The position numbers and the translations under genes are program-made. 21,433 nt of DNA. Source: DATIUV01 sp049322755 (GTDB taxonomy: Bacteria > Pseudomonadota > Gammaproteobacteria > Burkholderiales > UBA6910). Below the pieces are notes generated by a model, which saw only the letters and a list, made by a program, of their open reading frames with translations, did not search any database and was not told where the DNA came from. The stretch covers positions 1 to 21,433 of the forward strand of contig JBMOQX010000081.1 of NCBI GenBank assembly GCA_049322755.1. The letters run 5' to 3'. This document shows positions 8,344 to 16,091 of the stretch, piece after piece (positions within the stretch are counted from its first letter, which is position 1; every line of letters starts with the position of its first letter).

Positions 8344-9267
8344 TTAGAGTTTTCCTGTCATTATTTGGGTGACGCTGGCAAATATCAGTCGGCGCTGTAC
8401 AGCGATGTCACGCTTTCGCTTCAGCAAGTCACTGAGGTCGATCTGGCCGTTGAGCACCGCCATCAGATCCATGCCGTCCATGCAAATGAGTTTCGGGCGG
8501 CTTCCCTGTGCATAGGCATCGAGGGATTCCTTCGTGAATCCGTTGAGAGAGACGAACAGCCCCAGGGTATTGTCAAGGCTGGAACCGACGGCGCCGTCCA
8601 GGTCCCGCAGGTCGCTCAGATTCGACGGATTGCTCGTCCACTTGGCCTCAAGCAGGAAGTGGCTGCCATCATGGTAGAAGGCGCCGTCGATCTGTTCCCC
8701 CACCCGCCGGAAGGCGCCCTGGGGGTTCAGCTCAAACAACAGAAAGGCGTCGTAGAGAATTTCTTCGAGGGCATACCCCCGCTCTTGCCGGTTGGGATTC
8801 TGGTGATAGCCGAGGAATCGTTGATAGATTTCGCCGAGGCGAGCGTTGAATGCCGATCTTCCTTGCTGTTCTTGCGCCTGACGCTGGCGGGATTCCCGCT
8901 GCTCGCGCTCCGTTCGCTTGGCCGCGTCGTGGTCCTTCACCAGCAGACGAATATGTTCCAGGCATCGTTCCGCCTCACGTTTGCGTTTCTGCCCGTCCTG
9001 GAGCCACAGCAAGTGATCGCCGTCCTTGTACTCCAAGGTTTCGTGCAGGATTCGCCGCAACGCCCCAAGTCCATCCTCGCGTGAGTTGAGCGCGTCCAGC
9101 ACCGGCGAGACGATATGAAACTTGTAGGCACTCCAATCCTGCGCATTGATCAACTCGTGTGGTACCTCGCAACGGCTAAACAGGTTGCGAACATCTGACT
9201 TCTTCCAGAAGACATTGATTACCGCCTCTTTCAGCGCAGTCAAAATGTTGTCCGGGAAATGGGCCAT
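8344..9267 (-). CDS. PD-(D/E)XK restriction endonuclease-like protein
   Basis: A 307-aa protein with a likely nuclease domain in its second half. Glu168/Glu169 precede a strand ending in QIDGAF with Asp194, then FLLEAKW with Glu207 and Lys209. This D...E-x-K spacing is typical of Mrr-like and related restriction nucleases. Residues about 93-150 are highly charged and Gln/Arg/Glu-rich, probably a coiled coil linking a helical N-terminal domain to the nuclease. It would be the DNA-cutting effector of the operon. The start is ATG 9267, 6 nt after the helicase stop. Its own stop is 2 nt before the methylase start, so it is translated as part of a tight unit. The substrate and the effect of methylation on cutting cannot be read from sequence. 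Confidence 0.82.
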   Translation of the reverse strand: MAHFPDNILTALKEAVINVFWKKSDVRNLFSRCEVPHELINAQDWSAYKFHIVSPVLDALNSREDGLGALRRILHETLEYKDGDHLLWLQDGQKRKREAERCLEHIRLLVKDHDAAKRTEREQRESRQRQAQEQQGRSAFNARLGEIYQRFLGYHQNPNRQERGYALEEILYDAFLLFELNPQGAFRRVGEQIDGAFYHDGSHFLLEAKWTSNPSNLSDLRDLDGAVGSSLDNTLGLFVSLNGFTKESLDAYAQGSRPKLICMDGMDLMAVLNGQIDLSDLLKRKRDIAVQRRLIFASVTQIMTGKL

Positions 9268-9273
9268 GGTTGG

Positions 9274-12200
9274 TCAACCCTCGTCCGGGGTGCCGCTGGA
9301 GGGGGCAGCCAGGTAATCCGCCCGATCTTCACGCAGTTCCACCGGCTGGCGGATGGAATCGGCCTTCAGCCGGTAATGCTCCACCTTGACGATCGGCTGC
9401 CAGTCGAGCGTGGCGGGGTTACGCAGGATGTTGACCGAAGGATTCGGCGTGGCGCAGTGGAACACGACATACAGCCAGTAGTCGTTGGCGAGGCGCTGGG
9501 CAGTTTTGTACTCGTTGGAAGTCAGGGCGATCTCGCCCGTGTGCGCCCGTCCCTTGACCTCGATGAAGCGGACGTCGATGGCGGTCTTGGGATCCTCCGG
9601 GTGCGGCCGACGCGAAATGAGGTCGAAGCCGCGGTTGTCGGCTTCCACGCTCTCCACCACGCGGCCTTCCGCTTCCTCGTGGGCGATGACGGCCTGGACG
9701 GCGATGCGCTCGATTTCGGGGTCGGACACCATCGGGGCGATGCCCGGTGCGGCGCGCTCCGGATGGGGTAGCACCCAGGTCCGGCCGATGTGCTGGATGT
9801 CGCCGATAGAGCATTGGCGTTCCTGCTCCAGCTCGCGGCGGCGGCTCTGCAGGCGATGGTCGAGCTCCAGAAGCTTGTCTTCCGAGATCTTGATTCGGCC
9901 CTCCAGCCCGGGCTCGGTGGAGCCGCTTTCCTTTTGCGAAACGAGATCCGCCAGCAGGAGGTTCTCCCGGTTGATGATGGTGTTGAGCGAGAGCTCGATA
10001 TGGCGGGAGATGGTAGCCACCTCGCGTTCACGCTCGCGGCGTGATTCTTCCAGCAGGGGCTGAAGCGCCTGTTCCAGCAGGACGATTTCGACCTGGCTTC
10101 GATCCGGCAAGTGGGCATCGTCCGGGACTGCCGGTGGGGTCTCCGCCGCGGTGAGATCGAGGAAGATCGTCGGCTGCTTGATGGCCGTCTTCCCGTCCAT
10201 GCCGGTTTGCACCACGAATAGCCGACGGCTTAAGACATTGCCCCGGCCGTCCCGGATGGATGCGCTGAAGACATCCAGGCGGTAGGGTGCCTGGCTATGG
10301 AGGTCAAAGAATACGGCGCCGCGCTTGAGGTGCTCCTGCACCTGTCCCAGTACATCCTCGCGCACCACCTCGAAGAGCGGATGACCCGGCGTCACCCACT
10401 CCAACGTGGCATCCTGCTTGAGCAGTTCCTTGTCGAAGACGATGTTGCCGTACTCGCGCCCGAGTTTGCCGAAGCGGGGCTCCAGGCGTTCACCCGTCGG
10501 CCACAGGTTGCGCGGGACCCGGCCCAGCCGGTAGGCATGGGTTCCCGCCTTCACGGGTTTGGGTGACACACCGGTAAGCGGGCCGGCGCTGAGGAAGAAA
10601 TCCTCGATGACCTCCGGCACCAGCCGCCGCTCCTTGGCCTCGGCGGACTTGCCCACGATGGCGGACAGGTTCAGCTCTTTTTTCGCCAGCCCTTCCAACG
10701 TGGATTGAGTGATGCCTTCGAAACGTCTGAGATCGACCTGCTCGACGATGCGCTGCTTGATCAATTCCTCCGTCATCTGGTTGTGGGAGTACATGTCGCG
10801 CAGCATCTTTTCGAGCTGGTTGGCCGGGAACACGTCGCCGAGGACGTTGAAGATCTTGCCGGTGCGCTTGGGGTCCAGATCGTCCTGGATCGCCTCGATC
10901 CGCTCGAAGAGCTTGTGCAGCACGCGCCCCTCGCGGGTGTTGGTCGAGACGAAGTTGAAGATCAGGCAGTCCTTCTCCTGGCCGTAGCGGTGGATGCGGC
11001 CCATGCGCTGCTCCAGGCGCACCGGGTTCCAGGGGATGTCGTAGTTGATCATCAACCAGCAGAACTGCAGGTTGATACCCTCGCCGGCGGCCTCGGTGGC
11101 AACCAGCACCTGGGCCGATTCCCGAAATTCGCGTTCGGCGAAGATACGGGTTCCGGGGCTGTCCCGGTCACCGATTTTCATGCCGCCGTGGATCTGCGTG
11201 AGGCTTAAACCCCATTCGCGCAGCTTGCCGAGCGGGCGAGTCTCGCGTCCATCCCCGGCAAGAAAGTCCAGCGTGTCCTTGTGTTCGGTGAACACCAGAA
11301 GCTTCATCTTGGGGTCGGCGAAGACACCCTGTTTGGTCAGCAGGTCTTTCAGGGCAGTGAGCTTGGTCTCGACCTCCCGCGCCTCCAGCTCCCGGGCATG
11401 GTTGATCAGTTTGGTCAGCTCGGCGATCTCTTCACGCAGGGCCGCCGGGTCGACGCTGGCGACGACGTCCTCGAGCTGCGAGATGATCTCCTGCTGCTCT
11501 TCGTCGGTCAGGTCCTCGAAGTCTTCCGGCAACCGCTTGTTCATCTGCTCCCGACGGTGGCCCTCCGGGTCCTTGAGGATGCGCTCGCGCTTGTCGCGCA
11601 TGCGCTCCAGGCTGCGCCGCACGGCGTAAAGACTGGAGGCGAAGCGGCGCTGGAGCATGGCCATCGTGAAGGCGAGCGCCCGGCCTCGGGCCGAGTCGTC
11701 CGCCGCGGCCTTGATGGACTGGTCTTCGACGTAGCGGGTCAGACGGTCGTAGAAATCCAGTTCCTCGTCCGAGATCTGGAATTCCGATGTGGTGACGTTG
11801 CGGCGGGTGAACAGCGCCTTGACGTGCCCGGTTTCCGGCTCGGGGAACGTGACCAGGGCCTCTTTGACACGGCGCAGATAAAACGGTGCCTCGTGCCGCG
11901 CCATCGCTTCCTCCAGGCTCCTGATGTCGCCATAGACGTCGCGGTCGAGCAGCTCCAGGAACAAGCAGAAGTTCTCCGGGTCACCCTTGTGGGGGGTTGC
12001 CGTCATCAGCAGGTAGTGGTCGGTCATGTTCGACAGCGACTCGCCGAGCTGGTAGGCAAGGGTCTTCTTCTCGTGGCTTCCGGCGCTCATCTTGTGCGCC
12101 TCGTCGACGATGACCAGATCCCAGCGACTACGGAGCAAGGAATCCTTGGCATCCTCGATGCGGGAAACCCACGACACCGAGGTCACCACCTGATCCTTCT

Positions 12201-12783
12201 CCTGCCAGGGGTTCATGCCGTAGTTGGCGCGCAGCACGTCGCTGCGGATGACCTCGAAGTTCTCGCGAAACTTGTCCTTCAGCTCGCGCTGCCACTGGAA
12301 CGTGAGATTGGCAGGCGTGATGATGAGCACCCGCTTGACCAGGCCGCGAATCTTGAGCTCCTTGATGAGGAGTCCGGCCATGATCGTCTTGCCAGCGCCC
12401 GGGTCGTCGGCCAGGAGGAACCGGATACGTGGCAACCTCATGAAGTAGTCGTAAACTGCCTCCAACTGGTGTGGCAGCGGGTCCACGCGGGCGATGGACA
12501 GCGAGAAGTACGGGTCGTACTCGTAAGCGAGCCCCAGGCGCATCGCTTCGAGCCCCAAGCGGAATTTGCGGGCGTCGCCGTCGAAGGGCTCATGGGCCGG
12601 GGAGGCCGTGAGGAGGGAGAGCTGCTCCGCAGTCAGAATCGGTTCATAAACCGAATTGGAGCGGGTTCCCTTGCCGACCAGCTTGACCGAGGCGCCCATC
12701 GGAATCGCGACGATGACCTGAACTGGCTCCGGAAAAAGCGGGCCGTGAACCGTGATATCTGGTTTGAGTTCTTCCGCAAGCAT
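9274..12783 (-). CDS. SNF2-family helicase with C-terminal DUF3883 (DrmD-like)
   Basis: A 1169-aa SF2 DNA translocase. The Q-motif-like LPHQLEAV is at 103-110, motif I DDPGAGKT at 126-133, motif II DEAH at 227-230, and a TATPH motif III follows. Motif VI QRMGRIHRYGQ is at about 591-601. A long charged coiled-coil region follows the helicase core. The C-terminus carries a DUF3883 domain (about 1030-1125) with RGFDLISR, FIEVKGR (Glu1075, Lys1077) and NDYWLYVV; this domain belongs to the PD-(D/E)XK-like group. Helicase plus DUF3883 is the layout of DrmD in class 1 DISARM, but drmA, drmB and drmC are absent here. It is the first gene of the operon. The start is ATG 12783, with a distant GGGAGAAG and no strong SD nearby. 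Confidence 0.9.
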   Translation of the reverse strand: MLAEELKPDITVHGPLFPEPVQVIVAIPMGASVKLVGKGTRSNSVYEPILTAEQLSLLTASPAHEPFDGDARKFRLGLEAMRLGLAYEYDPYFSLSIARVDPLPHQLEAVYDYFMRLPRIRFLLADDPGAGKTIMAGLLIKELKIRGLVKRVLIITPANLTFQWQRELKDKFRENFEVIRSDVLRANYGMNPWQEKDQVVTSVSWVSRIEDAKDSLLRSRWDLVIVDEAHKMSAGSHEKKTLAYQLGESLSNMTDHYLLMTATPHKGDPENFCLFLELLDRDVYGDIRSLEEAMARHEAPFYLRRVKEALVTFPEPETGHVKALFTRRNVTTSEFQISDEELDFYDRLTRYVEDQSIKAAADDSARGRALAFTMAMLQRRFASSLYAVRRSLERMRDKRERILKDPEGHRREQMNKRLPEDFEDLTDEEQQEIISQLEDVVASVDPAALREEIAELTKLINHARELEAREVETKLTALKDLLTKQGVFADPKMKLLVFTEHKDTLDFLAGDGRETRPLGKLREWGLSLTQIHGGMKIGDRDSPGTRIFAEREFRESAQVLVATEAAGEGINLQFCWLMINYDIPWNPVRLEQRMGRIHRYGQEKDCLIFNFVSTNTREGRVLHKLFERIEAIQDDLDPKRTGKIFNVLGDVFPANQLEKMLRDMYSHNQMTEELIKQRIVEQVDLRRFEGITQSTLEGLAKKELNLSAIVGKSAEAKERRLVPEVIEDFFLSAGPLTGVSPKPVKAGTHAYRLGRVPRNLWPTGERLEPRFGKLGREYGNIVFDKELLKQDATLEWVTPGHPLFEVVREDVLGQVQEHLKRGAVFFDLHSQAPYRLDVFSASIRDGRGNVLSRRLFVVQTGMDGKTAIKQPTIFLDLTAAETPPAVPDDAHLPDRSQVEIVLLEQALQPLLEESRREREREVATISRHIELSLNTIINRENLLLADLVSQKESGSTEPGLEGRIKISEDKLLELDHRLQSRRRELEQERQCSIGDIQHIGRTWVLPHPERAAPGIAPMVSDPEIERIAVQAVIAHEEAEGRVVESVEADNRGFDLISRRPHPEDPKTAIDVRFIEVKGRAHTGEIALTSNEYKTAQRLANDYWLYVVFHCATPNPSVNILRNPATLDWQPIVKVEHYRLKADSIRQPVELREDRADYLAAPSSGTPDEG

Positions 12784-12842
12784 CGGTCTTACTCGTCTTC
12801 TCCCTGGCCACGGCGGTTGTCACCCGTGTTGATGGTCTGTTC

Positions 12843-13075
12843 TCTAACCCAGATATTTCATGAAGGAGGGGTCGGCACAGCCTTGAAACCTGCATAAAAT
12901 CAGCGTGTAAAGGAGATTTCGTGGGAGCTGTGCCGATGCCAAAGTGTACCGCGGATGAGATGGGATTTGGGCGCCCTGAGTTCGGACGGGGGGCTGATGC
13001 TGCTGCGGCAAGTGGATCGCAAGATCGGCCTGTCGGCGCAGGTGGCCTGTGCGCTCACCGCTGCGCGCCCGCCGG
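12843..13075 (+). pseudogene. Decayed IS1380-family transposase fragment (5' end)
   Basis: A short reading frame from about 12936 begins MPKCTADEMGF, and in another frame from 12955 onward reads ALSSDGGLMLLRQVDRKIGLSAQ. These are the two N-terminal blocks of IS1380-family transposases, here brought together out of frame with the sequence between them missing. The match ends near 13070; the rest of the transposase and its right end are gone. The stretch CTAACCCAGATATTTCATGA near 12844-12863 could be the old terminal inverted repeat, but no partner copy is visible to prove it. The remnant fills most of the 373-nt gap between the helicase and endonuclease V genes and marks the right border of the defence operon. 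Confidence 0.5.
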
Positions 13076-13156
13076 CTTCTCCATGGCCCCTTCCGAGTGC
13101 CGCCCCGACACGCGGAACGAGACCTGTCAGGAGTTCCTTGGCGTTGCAAGCTCCTG

Positions 13157-13876
13157 TCAGCCGGCCGCTGCTGGGGGGGAAGGATGTTGCGCTGGTGCTG
13201 GCTTCAGTGCCGGCCCCGACGCCAGGCGGTGGGCCCGGCGGGTGGTTTCGGGCAGGCGATAGCGGGGCGTGCAGGCCAGCACCCAGCGGATCGCCGTCTG
13301 CAGGCTGACGCGGTGGCCGATGGAGACATAGAGGGGCTGCACGTGGTCGCGGGTGCGCAGGACGGCGCCGATGAGCTCGCCGCGATCCGTCAGGGGCGCC
13401 CACGCTCCCCGCTGCGACGGCGGTTCTTCGTGGCTGCCGCATAGGCGGCTCTTGGCCGCGCCTATGCTCGGGATGTCCAGCAGCAGACCCACGTGGGAGG
13501 CGATGCCGATGCGGCGCGGATGGGCGATGCCCTGGCCGTCGTAGAGGATCAGGTCGGGGCGCCGCGACAACTGTTCGAAGGCCTGCAGCACCGCGGGCAC
13601 CTCCCGGAAGGACAGCAGCCCGGGTACGTAGGGAAAGCGCGTCGGCACCCGCGCCAGCGACTGCTCCACCAGTTCCAGCTCCGGGTAGCTCAACACCGCT
13701 ATCGCGGCACGTGTGATGCGGCCGTTGTCCTCGAAGCCGACATCGACGCCGGCGACGCGGCACACCTCGCCCAGCCTGTCCTCGCGCACGACCAGGGGCG
13801 CCAGTTCGCGCTGCAGGGCGACCGCTTCCTTCGGCGTGATATCCCAGGAATGAAAGGGGGAAGCGAAGGGAGTCAT
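13157..13876 (-). CDS. nfi: Endonuclease V (deoxyinosine 3'-endonuclease)
   Basis: A 239-aa repair enzyme that nicks DNA at the second phosphodiester bond 3' of deoxyinosine. The family signature is complete: Asp45 in GVDVGF, Tyr83 in the wedge YVPGLLSFREVP, Glu92, Asp113 in LILYDGQG, and His119 in HPRRIGIASH. The offsets match the known bacterial enzyme active site (D43, Y80, E89, D110, H116 in Thermotoga). The start is ATG 13876 with AAGGAG 9 nt upstream. The C-terminus has an extra Ala/Pro-rich tail of about 20 residues after the usual YRLPETTRRAHRLA end, next to the IS remnant. It lies 28 nt downstream of the phosphodiesterase gene and is probably the last gene of that transcript. Confidence 0.95.
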   Translation of the reverse strand: MTPFASPFHSWDITPKEAVALQRELAPLVVREDRLGEVCRVAGVDVGFEDNGRITRAAIAVLSYPELELVEQSLARVPTRFPYVPGLLSFREVPAVLQAFEQLSRRPDLILYDGQGIAHPRRIGIASHVGLLLDIPSIGAAKSRLCGSHEEPPSQRGAWAPLTDRGELIGAVLRTRDHVQPLYVSIGHRVSLQTAIRWVLACTPRYRLPETTRRAHRLASGPALKPAPAQHPSPPAAAG

Positions 13877-13904
13877 CGGCTCTGTCTCCTTGCGGTAGCT
13901 GCCG

Positions 13905-15062
13905 TCAGGTTCGGGCGATCAGCAGGGGCACGTACATTTCGTCTTCGCTGACGCCGCCGTGCACCCCCACCTGGACATGGCGCTTTTCCCCGGGCAGCCA
14001 GTCCTTGATGGTCCAGTCGTCGCGCATCACCAGTGTGTAGTCGCCGATACGCTCGGCCAGGCGCGGCACCGGCGCACCGCTGCCGAACCAACCCCGCTCC
14101 AGCAGCTCGCGGCTGAAGAACAGCTCGGCACACGCGCCGAAGCGCTCGCGGACGTAACGCTCGAACTCGGAGCGCCTGTCCTCCCGCACGTAGCAGTAGG
14201 CGATGCGGCGCTCGCCGCACAAGGGGCGCGCCAGGGTGGCGAGGAAGTCCGGGTGGTCGCCGGCGTCGATCACCCGGTCCGCCGGCGAGTCGATGAAGCC
14301 GTGATCCGCCGTCACCAGCACGCTGGTGCCGGTGCCCAGCAGCCGCGCCAGGAGGGCGCCGAAAGCGTCGTCCAACTGGTGGAACACGGCTGCGGCTTCC
14401 GCGCTGCCGATGCCGTAGTGGTGCGCCGTGTGGTCCAGTTCCGGGGAATAGGCGTAGATGAACTTGGACTCAGCGTCGCCGCGCACGATGGCTTCGATGG
14501 CGCGGAACATTTCGTCGGTGGTCTTGTAGGCGAGGCGCACCGCCTGCCCGCAGTGATAGCGGTTGAAAGGCGAGTCGCAGATGGAGGCGGGCGAGATTGC
14601 GTAGGCGCGGCGCGCCATGCGGTCGAACAGCGAGCCGACGCAGAACAGGCGCCCGGGCAGTTGCTCCACGTCGTCGAAGGGCTCGCCGGTACGCGGCGTG
14701 AGGGGCAGGATGGCGGCGACCCGGTCCACCTCGCGCAGGTACATATGCCATCCGGTCAAGCCGTGCTGCTGGGCGGCGACGCCGGTCATCAGCGCCGTGA
14801 CGGCGCTGGCCGTGGTCGAGGGGAACACGGAAGTGAGGCGCATCCACAAGTGCCCGTGCAGATTGCCGCCCGCCCCGACCGTGTTGAGGTAGCGGAAGCC
14901 CAGCCCGTCCAGCACCAGCAGCACGATGGTCCGGCTGCGGGTGAGCATGGTCAGATCGAAATCCCTCAGGCGCGGGTAGGGCGAGGGCGGAGCACCGCCG
15001 GCGTCGCCCAGGGAGCGCATGAGGTTGACGATACTGCCGCCGGCGTAGTCGGGCAGGACCAT
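13905..15062 (-). CDS. Alkaline-phosphatase-superfamily phosphodiesterase/nucleotide pyrophosphatase
   Basis: A 385-aa metal-dependent phosphodiesterase of the type I phosphodiesterase/nucleotide pyrophosphatase family. Visible active-site elements are Asp52 in LLVLDGLGF, the nucleophile Thr83/84 in VFPSTTAS, Asp210 and His214 in ELDHTAHHYG, Asp253-His254 in VTADHGF, and His368 in VHGGVSEDE. This is the full two-metal set, so it should be active. There is no clear signal peptide, so it is probably cytoplasmic. The substrate is not determined by sequence; nucleotides or phosphodiester metabolites are possible. It starts at ATG 15062, 4 nt after the PEBP stop, so the two are co-transcribed. Confidence 0.88.
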   Translation of the reverse strand: MVLPDYAGGSIVNLMRSLGDAGGAPPSPYPRLRDFDLTMLTRSRTIVLLVLDGLGFRYLNTVGAGGNLHGHLWMRLTSVFPSTTASAVTALMTGVAAQQHGLTGWHMYLREVDRVAAILPLTPRTGEPFDDVEQLPGRLFCVGSLFDRMARRAYAISPASICDSPFNRYHCGQAVRLAYKTTDEMFRAIEAIVRGDAESKFIYAYSPELDHTAHHYGIGSAEAAAVFHQLDDAFGALLARLLGTGTSVLVTADHGFIDSPADRVIDAGDHPDFLATLARPLCGERRIAYCYVREDRRSEFERYVRERFGACAELFFSRELLERGWFGSGAPVPRLAERIGDYTLVMRDDWTIKDWLPGEKRHVQVGVHGGVSEDEMYVPLLIART

Positions 15063-15066
15063 CGGC

Positions 15067-15552
15067 CTACTGTTTTTGATATGTGCCCACCAGCTCGGCG
15101 CTGGCCAGGATGTGGCCGTGCATGCGTTTTTCCAGCGCCGCCTTGGTGGGGTGATGCAGGTCGGGCAGGACCGTGTCGAGGGCGTAGAGCTTGTGGAAAT
15201 AGCGGTGGCGGCCGATGGGCGGGCAGGGGCCGCCGTAGCCGGTGCGCCGCCAGTCGTTGCTGCCCTCCAGCGTGCCGGCAGGCAGCCGCGCCGTAGTGAC
15301 GCCTTCGGGCAGGCCCGTGGCGTCGGCCGGCAGGTTGTAGAGCACCCAATGCACCCAGGTCATGCGCGGCGCCGCCGGGTCGGGAGCGTCCGGGTCGTCC
15401 ACGATCAGCGCGAAGCTCCTGGTCCCCGGCGGCGCGCCCGACCAGGCCAGCGGCGGCGACAGGTCTTTGCCCTGGCAGGTGTGGCGCACGGGTATGGGAC
15501 CGTTATGGTGAAAGGCGGTGGAAGTCAGGACGAGCGTCATGGCCAATGTCAT
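15067..15552 (-). CDS. YbhB/YbcL family Raf-kinase-inhibitor-like protein (PEBP)
   Basis: A 161-aa phosphatidylethanolamine-binding-protein fold. The conserved anion-binding pocket is seen in LSPPLAWSGAPPGT (31-44), VDDPDAP (51-57) and WVHWVLYNLP (66-75), plus YGGPCPP and HRYFHKLYALD further on. The biochemical role of bacterial members is poorly known. The start could be ATG 15552 or ATG 15540 (157 aa); neither has a good SD. There is no signal peptide, so it is probably cytoplasmic like E. coli YbhB. It sits between the small hypothetical gene (73 nt upstream) and the phosphodiesterase (4 nt downstream). Confidence 0.93.
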   Translation of the reverse strand: MTLAMTLVLTSTAFHHNGPIPVRHTCQGKDLSPPLAWSGAPPGTRSFALIVDDPDAPDPAAPRMTWVHWVLYNLPADATGLPEGVTTARLPAGTLEGSNDWRRTGYGGPCPPIGRHRYFHKLYALDTVLPDLHHPTKAALEKRMHGHILASAELVGTYQKQ

Positions 15553-15625
15553 AAACAGCGACGCGGCGGGCGCCGGACGCGTCTGCCTTATCGAGGAATC
15601 CCGTGCGCCGGGCGGTGGCCGGGAG

Positions 15626-15907
15626 TCAGTAATCTTCTATGTGGGGAGCCGTTCCTTCCGCCGGCGCGCCGGTATCCGGATCGATCCAGTCGGAGATGCC
15701 CAGTTCCTCTTCGGCTTCGTGCAGCGATTCTCCCGGCTCGAAGTCCGACTCGGCATTGTATTGCATGTCCTCGACCGCTTCGAGGAGAGTCGGGAAGGGG
15801 CCGAATTCCTCGCCGGTCGCCTTGTCCTGCCAATAGAACCCATCCGGGCGTTCGATGACACGGGCCTTGTCGTAGTCGGGGGGGGTTTCGGGAATAGCCT
15901 TGCGCAT
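15626..15907 (-). CDS. Small acidic conserved hypothetical protein
   Basis: A 93-aa, strongly acidic soluble protein of unknown function. The first half contains FYWQDKATGEEFGPFPTLLEAVEDM, which looks like a short beta-hairpin followed by a helix. The second half is Glu/Asp-rich and ends with a probably disordered DPDTGAPAEG tail. There are no Cys, no membrane segment and no catalytic motif. The start ATG 15907 is well supported by GGAGG 5-6 nt upstream. It is the first gene after the divergent promoter region shared with the Lon-like protease and may lead the PEBP-phosphodiesterase-nfi transcript. Similar short proteins occur in betaproteobacteria as far as I recall, without an assigned role. 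Confidence 0.75.
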   Translation of the reverse strand: MRKAIPETPPDYDKARVIERPDGFYWQDKATGEEFGPFPTLLEAVEDMQYNAESDFEPGESLHEAEEELGISDWIDPDTGAPAEGTAPHIEDY

Positions 15908-15994
15908 ATTGCCTCCTTCCTGGTCCCGTCGCGGCTTTCCTCGGGGCCGGCGTAAATAGCATACTCCTTTTTAATCCGGTTTGATCGTGCGCGC

Positions 15995-16008
15995 TTGACG
16001 GAAGTCAA
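15995..16008. promoter_or_regulatory. Palindrome TTGAC-GGAA-GTCAA in divergent promoter region
   Basis: A perfect 5-bp inverted repeat with a 4-nt spacer lies midway between the divergent genes at 15907 and 16092. Each arm offers a TTGAC -35-like element, one per strand, so it could be a shared core of two promoters or an operator. No good -10 follows at 17 nt on either strand, so the promoter reading is weak. Confidence 0.3.
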
Positions 16009-16026
16009 TGGAGCGCTTTCCCATTC

Positions 16027-16056
16027 TTGTGCGGCGCTCCTGCCGAGGGATATAGT
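16027..16056 (+). promoter_or_regulatory. Candidate sigma70 promoter of the Lon-like protease gene
   Basis: The -35 is TTGTGC (16027-16032), the spacer is 18 nt, and the -10 is TATAGT (16051-16056, five of six matches to consensus). Transcription would begin near 16063 and leave a leader of about 29 nt before the ATG at 16092. Confidence 0.45.
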
Positions 16057-16070
16057 TGAGCATCGCTCAA
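16056..16070. promoter_or_regulatory. Operator-like palindrome TTGAGC-ATC-GCTCAA
   Basis: A perfect 6+6 inverted repeat with a 3-nt spacer begins at the last base of the candidate -10 and covers the expected transcription start. A repressor dimer bound here would block the promoter of the Lon-like protease gene. The same sequence could also form a small 5'-end hairpin in the mRNA. Confidence 0.4.
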
Positions 16071-16091
16071 TCCCGATAAAACAAACAGATA

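Larger units (their letters stand above)
1303..12783 (-). other. Candidate defence operon (SNF2 helicase, nuclease, DUF1156 methylase, small nuclease-like protein, DUF499 ATPase, SIR2-like fragment)
   Basis: Six same-strand genes are packed with intergenic gaps of 6, 2, 1, 9 and 12 nt, so they are very probably co-transcribed from upstream of 12783. Archaeal and bacterial clusters of DUF499 ATPase (COG1483), Zn-ribbon DUF1156 methylase (COG1743) and SNF2 helicase are known from comparative genomics as putative defence systems. Here they are joined by a PD-(D/E)XK endonuclease and a possible second nuclease-fold protein. Sampled G+C of the block is about 52-60% in most places against about 70% in the flanking core genes, which suggests horizontal transfer. 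Defence function is inferred from gene content, not shown. Confidence 0.8.

Noticed and set aside
11281..12897. A 538-codon plus-strand frame inside the SNF2 helicase gene
   Set aside because: The minus-strand frame has all helicase motifs; this one has none.
12917..12942. Minus-strand TTGGCA-17-AAATCT as a promoter for the defence operon
   Set aside because: The -35 is good but the -10 matches only two of six positions, and it lies within the IS remnant. No convincing promoter could be assigned upstream of 12783.
13959..15296. A 445-codon plus-strand frame opposite the phosphodiesterase and PEBP genes
   Set aside because: It spans two well-supported genes on the other strand and shows no domain features.
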